64,000 nucleotides of DNA from Acanthopleura granulata. Taxonomy: Eukaryota; Mollusca; Polyplacophora; Chitonida; Chitonidae. Shown here piece after piece: positions 46,501-56,955 of this stretch. A program made the translations under genes and the position numbers. Numbering within the stretch: the stretch's first letter is position 1; every line of letters starts with the position of its first letter. The stretch covers positions 2,108,001-2,172,000 of the forward strand of contig JABBOT010000023.1 in NCBI GenBank assembly GCA_016165875.1. Direction: 5' to 3'. The notes below the pieces were generated by a model. That model saw only the letters and a list, made by a program, of their open reading frames with translations. It had not been told where the DNA came from and made no database searches.

Positions 46501-47898
46501 GATGCATGCACTAAAGTCAATATTAACACCACTGCTGCCCTCCAATACTTGTGATGACTCCTTGGATTGGCCTTTGTCCTTGTTCTTGTGAGAAATGTCA
46601 TAGGCTGTCTTTGTTACTTCTTCTTCCTTGGAAACAGGTTTCTCAGGAGGTTTTGCAGTATCTGTCAGGGCAGTTTCTTCTGAGGTATGTGTTTGATCTC
46701 TCTGTAAGTATCCCGATGTGACTTCATCAGTCAACTTTAACTTTTCTTCATCGTTTATCAGAGAAACCTCTCTGACCAAATCAGCTATTTGTTTCTTCAC
46801 AATGGCTTGCACATTATCTTCACTTTTTGACATTTCTGTTTTCTGTTTCTTCATGAGATTTGATGGACTCATCTGTTTTTCAAGATCAGAACCACGTTCA
46901 CCAAGCAAGAACTCTTCCACTTCAAGTACATTTTCTTCCAGACTGATGACAAATGCCTCTGATGGTTTCCTCTTCTTTCTCGTTTCAATGACTTCTTTCA
47001 GACACTCTTCTGAATCTTTACCATCTAAAATTCCACCACCTTCTGTGGAGTTGTGGAGTACAGTTTGCCATTCATCAACAGTCATAAGTGATAGGTCTTC
47101 ATCATCAGAGTCTACAAAGGTGGTAAACCCATCTAAACCCAAAACATCGGGCCCAGTGTCACTGATTTCCTCCACTAGGGTAGCATCTGCCTCAGTCTGT
47201 CTGCTCACATCAATATCCTTAAACCTTCCAGGCTGGCCAACAACAACAGAGTGTGACAGATATTCAATGAAACTAGAAGGGCAACTTGATCCTTTCCCAC
47301 TGATATCCAAGTCAGAGAATGGCAAATGTCTGTGCCCTGGATATTTTTCACTATCCTTGACATCAGACGTTTTGAATCTGCTGTCCTTAAGCATTTCAAG
47401 ATCAGGAGTTGAGGAAACAACTGTGCAGCTGTTGTGCAACCTGACCGGTTCAACCAGGTCATTTTCAAACACAAAGTCATCTGTATGGCTCGTGTTGCAC
47501 ATGGCTGATATTTCCGAGAGCAGTTCCTCACATGTCATATTGCCTACCTCCAGCCAGTATTCCTCCCCTCGTCCGTGGCTGTCATCCAGAGTTTTAGCAT
47601 CAACGGAGCGAATAGGTGAGAGTCTTGGGTCAAACAAATTATCCATGAATACATCATCTACCTGTTCTTTTACATCAGCAGTTGCCTTTGAGATTTTCTC
47701 GTCGCAAACTGACGAGCATCGGACAACCCGCAAATCACCTGTCACACATAAGAGTGATCTGCCCAAGTCTTTGATATCTGCATCTAGCGGGGTAAGGGTG
47801 AGGTTTTCTTCCCCTTCCTCTTCTGTCACACCTGGAGAAAGTGTGGTTGGGGACACTGTTAGTGCTGCGGCACTGGGTTCTGAGGAACTGCCCTCCAT
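43558..47898 (-). CDS. Unrecognised 1446-residue protein, disordered with C-terminal coiled coil
   Basis: One uninterrupted frame, very long for this intron-rich neighbourhood. ATG at 47898 (context TTGGCCATGG) is chosen; the frame stays open eight codons upstream without an ATG, and TTTTCAAAG just before could be a splice acceptor, so a 5' exon may exist. The protein is rich in Ser, Lys, Thr and Pro and has no recognisable fold for most of its length. An acidic N-terminal third is followed by basic nuclear-signal-like motifs (TRKKRKPSEA, KKQKTE, SNKRKRPDSN) and a repeated SPLKRK (SPLKRKAVPAKPSPLKRKDS), fitting CDK-type phosphorylation sites. From about residue 1270 to 1390 comes a charged coiled coil (MEKLEQDFRERSRQIFLLED, LQHELQMEKMVAQQRAEMQE, SEETKQQITQERKNYFDIAE), then a compact end, SWVKVYLPADVGSSI. 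A nuclear or centrosomal scaffold is conceivable but unproven. Confidence 0.85.
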   Translation of the reverse strand: MEGSSSEPSAAALTVSPTTLSPGVTEEEGEENLTLTPLDADIKDLGRSLLCVTGDLRVVRCSSVCDEKISKATADVKEQVDDVFMDNLFDPRLSPIRSVDAKTLDDSHGRGEEYWLEVGNMTCEELLSEISAMCNTSHTDDFVFENDLVEPVRLHNSCTVVSSTPDLEMLKDSRFKTSDVKDSEKYPGHRHLPFSDLDISGKGSSCPSSFIEYLSHSVVVGQPGRFKDIDVSRQTEADATLVEEISDTGPDVLGLDGFTTFVDSDDEDLSLMTVDEWQTVLHNSTEGGGILDGKDSEECLKEVIETRKKRKPSEAFVISLEENVLEVEEFLLGERGSDLEKQMSPSNLMKKQKTEMSKSEDNVQAIVKKQIADLVREVSLINDEEKLKLTDEVTSGYLQRDQTHTSEETALTDTAKPPEKPVSKEEEVTKTAYDISHKNKDKGQSKESSQVLEGSSGVNIDFSACIDSLQTEQSESISLERQQTDQSNQSFPSVEQTPSLSQPVLPTTGPTSELSVCPVVVSPGRALPSLDVSLHSIPLPLSPKVDVQAVCSHQMDEVNSLESTNGAVLSALQTDSNSDFPPIPVIVSSTPKPRLNEEHPSLPESIQTNTPLTPANKTPSPQALAKTVELSVVAEQDYKCERKSNLPVEARPTKQSSSAEGKIKLSHEKCGKVLGVATKPLSELSNLPSKTEENSGCLAENKTTHLLVKVQKSPVKQIANLYNENVVEKSSPLKRKAVPAKPSPLKRKDSPVKASRSNLNVYRAKAVKSNNNKHHTFNQKQFINSDKVKVPVPSDLSLKCDDTGPQGVCAKKDASSKVTSLVSLSTLVLTSAIANQNSTAFKKQSHPVFPKGKLATSGTTLSKASLFPKSKSMTEVETFTSKSLLSEVNSRTPSAIPIKDNGLSASNSTVAITPSSGENDGEPKTPLGKTVSSTARSASSVNSYLAAKKSTIPVTSALRKATVPVVAWRKALVPAVNKTSVTLTNSFKQVEKVADAAKLAHVGPNIDVPKNCSDNQKNLEVKKGDSKKDELSLASDGTCNSKLSGQSASTNPAVIYWGTTKADKLAPVASTAKVVSKTTDKINIKRQASLDSSIPRKVSKSTIQRQVRLDNVVVTKVEKPNVDRLAAAQQLISVTDVSKVADIAPKSRSATLYISEDNELIQQVKKRWDCKAIPSPETNLTCANYWRRKQAKGLRTRSAMLEGDFQFSPLIERMKSKEPVPSTVTQSNKRKRPDSNVYLNPSDGYRWDGKRARYDRYVQSTGEVSASIKFQMEKLEQDFRERSRQIFLLEDRKRTELNLQHELQMEKMVAQQRAEMQEHYVRCHDHLNLRRSFMWLHQQHQLCKDDLQDTHYHNLQRLSEETKQQITQERKNYFDIAEQLEQLMNKEKAKSYQHKCQNVTYKMVNLVKAPCRSNNQKKSWVKVYLPADVGSSIIREDLIYDAFYVY

Positions 47899-47949
47899 GG
47901 CCAATGTCACCTTTGAAAACACAAGACAGACTTTCTTAATTCATCTTTA

Positions 47950-50640
47950 AATCAACCTTAAAATAGCATGAAACTCAAGCAGGTTATTGTGTCGACTAAT
48001 CACCATTCTTGTTCAGTCAATTTAGAGTGATAGGGTGGTGGTTCTGATTTACCCGAAAATCAATGTCAGATTTGAAATATTTCTCAAAACAATCAATTTA
48101 GCCCTGCCTTTATGAGGGGAAAGTTGTTCTATCTGACTGCCTTCCAGTCTGGCCGACATAACATGGGTTTAAAGGGACAGGGTCGCCCAAATATAAACTA
48201 TTTGAGAATTATTTAAGAATGACATGAGCATTAGGTATTTTTCACAAGAAGTAAAAATTACAAAAGCTTTTTGTTAACCACCCACCGCCCTCAGTATTAT
48301 AAGTTAAGTGAATGTTTCAAAATAACAACAAGACTGACAACTGAAAAAACTGCCAGAATATTTAATTGAGGGGCTGTCATTGCAGTAAACTTCATATGTA
48401 TATAAACCTTGATGATGCGTGTAGAAGGGACTTAAGGCTCGCGCGTAACAGGATCAGCCAAGAGGCATAACAGAGGGCTCAGCAGGTTGACAAGCAAGTC
48501 TAGAGTTGATTGGTGGTCAGCTGTCGCAAAAACTACACTGCTTTATAGGTGGGTGCAATTGTTGTTGTTGTGTTAAATGTTGAACATAACATCAATCTGC
48601 TTATAGATTTGAACTATGTTGTCCACAGTCAGTGTACAGGAGGCGTTTTCCAAATTGCCGTTCATCGGACCAGGCAAATGAGTGTGATATCAGTTGTCTA
48701 AGATGCTGACCTCAATTTACGTAAAATTCTCAAGTCAAGCACTTCGATATATGATTGGTTGTTGCTACAGATATTTTTTGAAAAAAATATTAAACCTCTT
48801 TTTTATGTACACTGATGGACTGTTTTGTGTTTTCTGTCCATGGACTGTTTCAGTTTGAGTGCTTTAGTGGTCAAAGAATCACCCTGGCTAGTGATTTCCT
48901 AACATCCTGCCTTGAATTTCTGGTAGACTGGTTTGAAAAGCACTTGTCAAATGGTTTTCCTGTGGATTTTCATATTTCTCCCATAGCATAAGTATGCGAA
49001 ATTGGTTACTGAGGGTAAGCTGCCAAGGAGGAAGCATGGAAAGATCTAATATTTTGTGGTTATCAATACAAGGAAACTACAGTGTATTAGAACCATAGTG
49101 TTAGCCAAAATGGAAACCCAGGGTGTCTCACCCACAAACCGTTACCAAGACAGGCAACTCCAGGGTGACATATGATGACACACTGATATCAACTTTATGG
49201 AACATGCATGTATAACAGTGTTACAAAATTATGTTATACTAATTCATATTTTATTTTATTCTATTCTTCTGACCTATTAAGAACATTTTGAAAATTTTTT
49301 TTCACAAAACTGTACATATCCAGACACAAGGCTCGAAAAAACTTCTATAAAACACATTAAAAATGCAATGTTTTACAAGTACATATATATATATCAGCTG
49401 AAAATTATGTGCACAAATGTGTTAAACAAATAAAGCTTTATAAATATATCATGATGTGCCCTTTGCTCGGTCTAAAGAGTGCATTGCCATCTTGATCAAA
49501 AGTAAGTCACTTTCTATCATTTTCTTTCTTTTGTATTCACAAGTTTTGGAAATTTTTAAGTTACAAAAATTGGATTTGATTATATTGACCGCACCAGGTC
49601 ATTTTGTACCAAAAACCACTTCAAACACCACATCATTTTCACAGCCTGTAAATGAATCCTCAAAAGCTAAAAAAAAATTCGGAACTTCTAACTATATTTA
49701 ACTTCATCGAGAAGATGTATGAAGAGATACATTTGTTTTTTTGACAGATTGAACTCTACTTAGATTTATATCTCTTGTGGTGATAATTTTTTTCTTTGGG
49801 GGGGGGGGGGTGACCATGAAAAGAGTTGTAAAATATGCTGTGTTTTTCTCTCAGTATATGACAAGAATAAACTTCCAGGTGCTGACTCAGTCAAGTCATG
49901 CTAGACAATGAAGAATGCTAGTCGTCCTTGATTAATTTCCGTTAAGTCTAATTGCCACGTCAAGACAACGTTGTTGTTTACTGATGATGAAAGTGAAATG
50001 AAAGTACTGCAGGTAAGCTAGATATGCTAAACATTATAACTTATTGTGTGTTCAACAGGTAACGTAAGGAGGAGAATACCCCTCCGTAGATATGCACTTT
50101 TCTCCAAAAGGAAAACTTTGATGGTCTGGGTTGACCTAGACAATTGCCAGCCTGCCAGCCAGCCAGCCAGCCAGCCAGCCGATTTCACATACCAGTAGCA
50201 CATGGCTCCACAGTCTGTTCGCACCTGCTTATGACACTGCTGACGGAAATTAGCTAAACACGATTTCCACACAAGTAAATTTTACTACAACTCCAATATG
50301 GTAGAATATGATGGTAGATTCTGAAACCACCTGTCCAAAAGACAGCTATTTTAGCTCAATGAAGTTGACTGACCGTCTCAGTTCATCATCATCGTCTCAC
50401 ATCCTCACAGGCACTCTGCCCATCTTAAAGACAAGAAGACAGGGGCTAACTGACACCATGATTAGAACACAAGATCTAAGTTAGGTAGGAAGTCATGTCA
50501 AGGTAAAAATTCATCGAAATATTCTGTCAATGTTAACATTAGCAATGCAACATAATGGAATGATAGGATCATATTTTACAATATTCACATGTTGTGATTT
50601 AAATAACCACGTTTCCAATTATACATTTAAAATTATTTAC
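47950..50640. other. Intergenic or 5' intron, no gene recognised
   Basis: No convincing coding frame on either strand. It holds a poly-G run at about 49798-49810 and a (CCAG)n microsatellite at about 50150-50182. The 5' exons of the minus-strand gene ending at 43558 could lie here. Confidence 0.4.
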
Positions 50641-50689
50641 ATTTAATCAAACAAGGATGCCCTTAGGCAAGTCGAAGTCTTTCCAGGGT

Positions 50690-51590
50690 GATATTGCTAA
50701 CATTTTCATCATGATAATTTTATAGATTACCAAGAAAATGTTGAAGCCAAAGGTCTGTGACCGCTTAGGCCATGTGAAAGGTAACTTTTCTAGACTTAAA
50801 ATGAAAGATGAACCTTTCAGTATCTTTACTTCAGCACCTGACACAGAAAGAGATTAATTCTTTAGCGAAGATGCCATTGGCTGCAAACTCCATCAAATAG
50901 TTGCTGATCTGCCAAAGTGTCTGATTCTGAAACACATACTCTCCCACCGTTGTAAAGAAAGAACTTATTTCTTTTCATAAAAGAAGTATAAGGATGCTGG
51001 TAATGGCTCTGGAATTTGTAACAAACGGTTCAGGCTGCCAGCACACTAGAAGCATCATATATTTGCATCATTTACCTGATCCAATGCCTGGCAATGAGTT
51101 ACATTACAAAAGCTTTGATGAGGTACATGGTTCTGAAACAACAGAAGAGCATATGCCCTCCTTAAAAACAAAAAGCTTACTGGGTCCCTTTCAACCCATT
51201 TCTTCAACATGTTAACAACGTTACAGTGCTTACAAACTGCTCTGAATGTGACGAACCTACATGTAAACTCTTGTACTCAAAATCAAGGTCATCTGCACAG
51301 AAAATCAGACATTTGAAGAGGGCTCTATACCTGAGACGCCACACTGATAGGTGTAAAGAGAATGGGATCAACACCCACTGTTAATACATCTTAGACAAGG
51401 TATATGTGAGGCAGAATTTGACATGTTTGTCACCAGCTGAAACTCTCTATTAGAGCTGTGCACACTGGTGTGAGGTATGCTGTCATTGTGGCACAAGAAG
51501 AAACTGACCTATCCTCTCAATTGCTTCCCACTTTGTAGAAACTGTGTCAGAATAAAAAAAATACAGAACGTATCAAAACATAGGCTTCCA
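50690..51590 (+). mobile_element. Decayed Cys-rich transposon-type protein
   Basis: Broken frames spell a protein type I have seen repeatedly in invertebrate and fish genomes without a named function. In order: KVCDRLGHVKGNFSRLKMKD then DEPFSIFTSAPDTERD (about 50750-50850); LPKCLILKHILSHRCKERTY and FFSYKK (about 50915-50990); CNKRF; LPDPMPGNELHYKSFDEVHG with ETTEEHMPSLKTK (about 51080-51170); NVTVLTNCSECDE with LLYSKSRSSAQK (about 51215-51305); and DKVYVRQNLTCLSPAETLY (about 51395-51455). Paired cysteines suggest zinc binding. Stops and frameshifts make it non-functional. The link to a mobile element is inference. Confidence 0.55.
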
Positions 51591-51616
51591 GCAGAAAACC
51601 TTCCCCAATCTAGTCA

Positions 51617-52050
51617 GTAGTTCTAGGCCTGCCGAAGAATTTGTAGAGTCATCAGAACATCTGGTCATGTGAGAGTCTCTTTCTTAGAAGTGGACAACGT
51701 GTGTAAATGTTCATAAACAATATAAAACTAGCTTTATTTAGTTTTTGAATTAAAACTAATCAACAACTTCTTATGTCAGAAATGATAGCTTGATGATTCT
51801 GTAATTTTATTTGTGTAGTTGCGACAAAACAAACATAGAATGGATGTTTGTAGTTCTAGACCTGTTGAAGATTTAGGGTAGTCAGAAGATCTGGTCATGT
51901 GAGAGTCTCGTTATTTGAAATGGGTAATTTGGGTAACTGTTTATCAACAATAAATGAAACTGGTTTTATTTAGTTTTTGAATTAAAACTAATCAACAATT
52001 TGTAATGTCAGAAATAATAACTTGGTGATTCTGTAATTTTATTTGTGTCC
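51617..52050. repeat. Direct duplication of about 210 bp
   Basis: 51617-51825 and 51848-52050 align along their length: AGTTCTAG.CCTG..GAAGA, TCTGGTCATGTGAGAGTCTC, TTTATTTAGTTTTTGAATTA, AAAACTAATCAACAA and GATTCTGTAATTTTATTTGT. About one base in eight differs. Confidence 0.8.
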
Positions 52051-52059
52051 TTAAAATTT

Positions 52060-53560
52060 GTGGACAATGCAAGATGTTCAATTTACATTTTGAAATTGAT
52101 CAGTCCATTACTTGTGATTTCAAAGATTTAATATTTTGACAAACAATTTATGTATAATGCAGATAATTTTCATATTATGTACGTGTACTAACTTAACTGG
52201 ATGTTTAAATCTTGATTATAATATTACAAAGATATATTTACGTCAATGTTGACAAACAAATAATTCCATATTTTTACTTTTTATTATGAATAAAATTTAA
52301 GAAAAATATTGAGGTTATAAGAATGTCTTGGTTTTATTTCATTACCATAGATTTACAGAAGCGTCACGAATTGTGCAGCAAGAGTTCCCGTTCTCCATGC
52401 TTTTTAGAGGTACCTGAATAATCAATAATCATCTCTCACACTTCATTGTGCTTTTCTGCACCCCTGGTCATGAGAAGTAAAGAATTAATTAACAATGGCC
52501 TTATGTGGTATTTGCACGTGTAACTGGTTCAATTCATGTAAGTGAATGGCGCATCCATAACTTAACAGAGAGAAATTCCAGAAAAAATCCTTGTACCCAC
52601 AAAAGTTTTGCAGGGTAATCTAGAGGATTTAGCTGTCTTTATGCTCAGCAGGTTGTCGTCGGAAACCCAATATGACTGGTAAAGGTTTAAAAGCCATACT
52701 GCAGCCGCCAACATAGGAAATAATCTGACTTCCTGTGGGTTCATCTATGAATGGCTTCCTTTGACAATTTATCTGGTTGAATGGCCATTGTCTTTCATTG
52801 TTCCTTGGCTTGTGTCTTCGTTTTGTTTTGCCAAACCATGGCCTTTAAGGCTTTTATGGTTGTAAAAGTCAAGTGGATCTTCCTTGACTCGTTCTACGTT
52901 CAATTTCAATCTTTTGTCTTTTGATGGAAGGAATTTTAAACAAAACAAAAAAAAAAAAAAAAGACATCCAAGTTTGTTTATTGAATCAAAGAGGGCCCTT
53001 TGACAGCAAAATCATAAACATTCACAACCCACTTCCATAGGCGCGCACAGTAATTGCTATGCACATGCATGTGTGCAAGAAAGACTAGCGGTCTCCAATG
53101 TAAACACAAGTTCTTGTTGTCAATTCTGTTTCAGGTTGCTTCGTTTTTGCAGCAATTTTGACAGTGGGCAGAAATTATTTGGTACCGTATTCAAAGGGGC
53201 AGGGTGGTAATAGTTAGAAATTCAAAGGGGCTGGGTGCAGATTTTAAGAGGCAGGGCGGTGTGCCCTTGTAAAACGTCGAAGCTCAAGGTCAGAAATGAT
53301 CCAGTCGGCTCAGTAATGTTTTTACATGGGTTTTGTTTTAATCAAGTAGGCTAGCGGCGAGGCAATATATGTGTTGAACTAAGGATGTAGAAACACTCGG
53401 ATCATAAATGACTGTTAACAGTAGCGCTAGAATCGTGCCACCACAGACCTAGTCTTCATAACTCCCCATAGTTCAGTTAAGATCAGATGTACATTCAGCC
53501 TAAACTTGGCGGTTGTAAAGACAAGGGCTGTGCTTTTGTTTGTCACTTTGTTCTGATGTT
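52060..53560. other. Intergenic, nothing recognised
   Basis: AT-rich with a poly-A run at about 52950-52968. No frame with recognisable motifs was found on either strand. Confidence 0.4.
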
Positions 53561-53567
53561 TACTGTG

Positions 53568-53689
53568 AAAAGGGTATTCTTCAATGAACTGATGTAACTC
53601 TACCATGTGACATCACCCTGGGGCAGTAGTAAAAACCAAGGTGCTGTCACATGTTCGAATGACGTCAATTCATTGAAGAATGCTCTTTT
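53568..53689. repeat. Hairpin with 50-bp arms
   Basis: 53568-53617 (AAAAGGGTATTCTTCAATGA ... GTGACATCACC) is almost the reverse complement of 53640-53689 (GGTGCTGTCACATG ... CATTGAAGAATGCTCTTTT), with a 22-nt loop. Arms differ at roughly ten places. It lies about 135 bp left of the interspersed repeat at 53825 and is absent near the related copy at 13370. Confidence 0.8.
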
Positions 53690-53824
53690 CCTGGTATGAC
53701 AGTTTGAGAATGTTGTGAAATTGCGCCTAATAAGTTCAGAGTCAGTTAGAGAAACAGTTTGTGACAAATACCTAGTACCTCTTCTAGAGGAACATCGCTT
53801 TATGTTGGTGCCAGGCCCATTGAA

Positions 53825-54290
53825 AGTCTGTGTCTTCCGGTGAGTGTTTTCATTGGTTATGAAATGGAAATTTTTACTGTACGAGAAAAAAAAAGTGTAC
53901 ATTACCTATGTTCTGTTCAGTATTGGAAGTCTTACTTGATATTGTCGCACCAATCACACAGACATAGAATACCGTACATTCGGTAGTTTTGACCTCCCAT
54001 CACACTCACAGTGTTGGATCCATAGGCAGACGTCTATACCACTACACCATTCGGTTTGTCATGTCAAAGGACGTTTTTTAGACGTGCTTGATTTTGTAAG
54101 GATTCAGTTCACATGTGCGTATGTCACATGGTTTTGTCACTTGGACGACATTTGAAAAGGGGATCCTCTGTGCTACAGTCAGTGTTCAATAAGACTCATT
54201 TAGGGAAGCATGAATGAACTGATGTCACGTGCCGCTTGGAAAGCGATACGCCCAGAAACCTCATCTTTACTATAACCCTAGTATTCCGTA
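53825..54290. repeat. Interspersed repeat, copy 2
   Basis: Related to 13370-13850 over its whole length, in the same orientation and about 75% alike by eye. It includes GTTCTGTTCAGTATTGGAAG, GACCTCCCATCACACTCACA and AGCATGAATGAACTGATGTC, where copy 1 lacks a short CACGTGCC insert. It has no ORF and no terminal inverted repeats. Confidence 0.65.
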
Positions 54291-55584
54291 ACCTGGTTTT
54301 TACTATTGCCCTAAACATGACACAGTATATATTCTGGCTGCCACCTGCATTTTCAGACCGCTATACTAGGATTTGGAAATGGGGCTTGAGGTAGACCCAG
54401 GTGTCTCCTTGTCCAACATCAGACTTCACGTGGGTCGAGGCTTGAGGGCATTTACCTGGCAGAAAGCTATTGCGTGACCTGTGACTACATCACTAGACAC
54501 AGGAAAAGGTCACGTTGTAGGAAATCCACCTGCACACAGCACAAGTGGATTCTTTGGAGTTTGGTACAGAGTGACATGAAATCCTCTTCACAATTATCCA
54601 GTGACATCATCCGCAAACTTAGAACTGTGGAAAAAATACACGCCTTTATTATGCTGGAGGTGGCAAAATCGCCGAGGTATTCAAAATACGGCAAGTGTGG
54701 CAATACCTGATTTCGGTTATCCCGTTGTTGCTGTTACCACATCGGCACATGTTCACTGTCAATGACGAAATCATGCATGCTTCGACAACTGTCATCACTT
54801 CACTCGCTCATAAAATTTACAGTCTGACGTGAAATAGTACTCATACGCACCCCTTGTTCCATCGTTGATGATATTACGGAATGTTCTATGGCTTGTTGAT
54901 GACTTTTCACTGAGTTCTTGTAATTCTGGTGAACCTGTGCGTTTTCGCTGCACAGAATCCTAACCCTGCGGTCCTTCCCGCTATCGAGCGCAAGTCTCCA
55001 AACTTTTCGACCAATCAGAGGCAAGCTACTACCAGGTGTTTGTGGGTAATTCCATTGCGTATAGCAGGTAAGCTAAGGGGCCTAGGGTTTTTTAATCGAA
55101 ATGAACTCATTTTTGAGATATCACTGAAGAATTTTACATTACCTCACAAGAATTTCATACAACGTCTTGTGAGTCAAGGTCTGTTAGTTATAAATACAAA
55201 GACCCTCTCTACAGATAAAGAATAGCTGAAAAGAAAAATAAATAATTGAAGCGAGTTAATCAGAAGCAAATTTTAGAATTCTCCACAGGTTTTAACAGGA
55301 TTCATTGCTTACATTAAGATAGCATGTTAGGTTGGGGTTGGGGTTGGGGTTTGGGGGTTTGGGGGTTTGGACGGGGGTGGGGTGGGTCATATGTCTCAGA
55401 ATCTTCAAACCACCTGTAGGCATTGAGATGCATTCTCTCTACATACAATACTTAGAATGAAATCATGTGGTATTCACCAACAAAAAGATGGCACACTTCA
55501 GGTGCTACAAGCAAACTGTAAATGATCAAAAAATTACATTCAGATACATGTACACGTGAGCCTGTAGCTGCCTTAAAATAGGCA
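54291..55584. other. Intergenic, nothing recognised; G-rich tract near 55329-55384
   Basis: Short frames only. The plus strand at 55329-55384 is a G-rich run of GGTTGGGG, GGTTTGGGGG and GGGGTGGGG with at least four G-tracts, able in principle to form a G-quadruplex. Confidence 0.5.
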
Positions 55585-55930
55585 GCTGTTGCCAGCTGAG
55601 TGCTCAAAGGTGCTAGTCTTTCAATCGCTGGAACACATGGGCACAGGTTCTATCCCTTCTTCAGACAGGGAATTTGTAGATTATTAGTGGGGGCCTTGAT
55701 GCCACTAATTAAGCAGTTGTATTTATCTGTTGATGGTTGATCAGTTGTCTTTTATCAATGTGATTAGCATATATGTGTGCCACACAAAGACAAGCTTGTA
55801 AGTAACTTGTCAGAGGCTAGTCCTTCATGCTTCACATGGCACTCCAGCTTCCTCTAGCCATGAAATTGTCCAAGGGAAAATTTTTTCAGTATGGTAACAA
55901 TCAAATATATGTAAATGAATAAATGGTGTG
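55585..55930 (+). mobile_element. Possible second-type SINE
   Basis: The head has an A-box-like TGCCAGCTGAGTGC and a B-box-like GGTTCTATCCC; the body has GGGGGCCTTGATGCCACTAA and GTGTGCCACACAAAGACAAG. The end TTTTTCAGTATGGTAACAAT and AAATGAATAAATGG resembles the main SINE tail. It shares weak pieces with 30770-30925. Confidence 0.4.
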
Positions 55931-55984
55931 AAATTTTTAAGATGCTCAGTGAAAACGTGAACACTGTTATAAGCGGTTACCGCC

Positions 55985-56200
55985 TTTAAATTTATTTATT
56001 TATTTGATCAGTGTTTTACACCGTATTCAAGAATATTCACAACGGTGGACAGCATTGTGGTGAGAGGAAACCAGGCAGAGCCCGAGGGAAACCCATGACC
56101 ATCAGCAGATTGCTGGTGGATCATCCCACGTACAGCAGGAGAGTAGGAAAGCATGAGCTGGACATTAACTCACAATGACTGCATTAGTGAGACCTCCTTT
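55985..56200 (-). mobile_element. SINE copy
   Basis: TTTATTTATTTATTTGATCA tail complement, TTCAAGAATATTCACAACGG, GAGAGGAAACCAGGCAGAGC, GAGGGAAACCCATGACCATC and CATGAGCTGGACATTAACTC in reverse orientation. The head is cut after GCATTAGTGAGACCTCC. Confidence 0.8.
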
Positions 56201-56754
56201 AAATGTAGTACCGTATGCATTATCTTTAAAGGCCATTTCATGCAAATTCCAAACAAGATTTTTACATCTTCTTTATCATTTACTGTTAATAAAAAGAAGA
56301 AGAAGAAAAAAAACAACATTGAGGGTTTGTGGTAGAGTTTTGGGGTTAAAGTCAACAGGCAGAAGCTGAGATTCCTTTAAGCTTATAATGAGACTCTCAC
56401 ATATTTCCACATTAACAACCAATATGTGTACATTTAGTACTACATGTATATTCATGTTGAATGTAGAAATATGACAGAGGATATTTTATAACAGCTAAAA
56501 GAAGCACAACATAAAAAACTGTTTTTCAGCTTGTTGAGTAAGGTCCAAAAAGTACAGAACTTTGATCTTGATTTCCATTTTATTCACTGTAGAAAAAAAA
56601 TGTCCCAAAAAATTTTTTTTTAAAAATTGTGAAACAATATTTGGCGTCAGCAAAGAATGGCCTTTTAAGAATGTGAACTTTAGTTTAAGGTAATCTGATC
56701 TTTGAAGACTGAGACTGACCCATGCACCATCATTCCATAGCACATAAGCTCTAC

Positions 56755-56955
56755 CTTACATGTGGTCCAACTCATGCTGGATTCCTCTCCGTATGTGGGA
56801 AGGTCTGCCAGCAACCTGTGAATGGTCGTGGGTTTCCGCCAGGGATCTGCCCACATTCCTCCCACCATAATGCTGGCCTCGTATAAGTGACGTATAAGTG
56901 ACAGATTCCTGTGTACTGCGTAAAACACCAATCGAATAAATAAATAAATAAGTAG
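56755..56955 (+). mobile_element. SINE copy with 5' truncation
   Basis: It starts inside the body (CCAACTCATGCTGGATTCCT), then GGGAAGGTCTGCCAGCAACC, CCTCCCACCATAATGCTGGC, a doubled TATAAGTGACGTATAAGTGA and the tail AAAACACCAATCGAATAAAT with ATAAATAAATAAG. It faces the 55985 copy in opposite orientation. Confidence 0.85.

Noticed and set aside
46718..47950. 410-residue plus-strand ORF
   Set aside because: Antisense shadow of the 1446-residue gene; low-complexity Ser-rich product caused by codon bias on the other strand.
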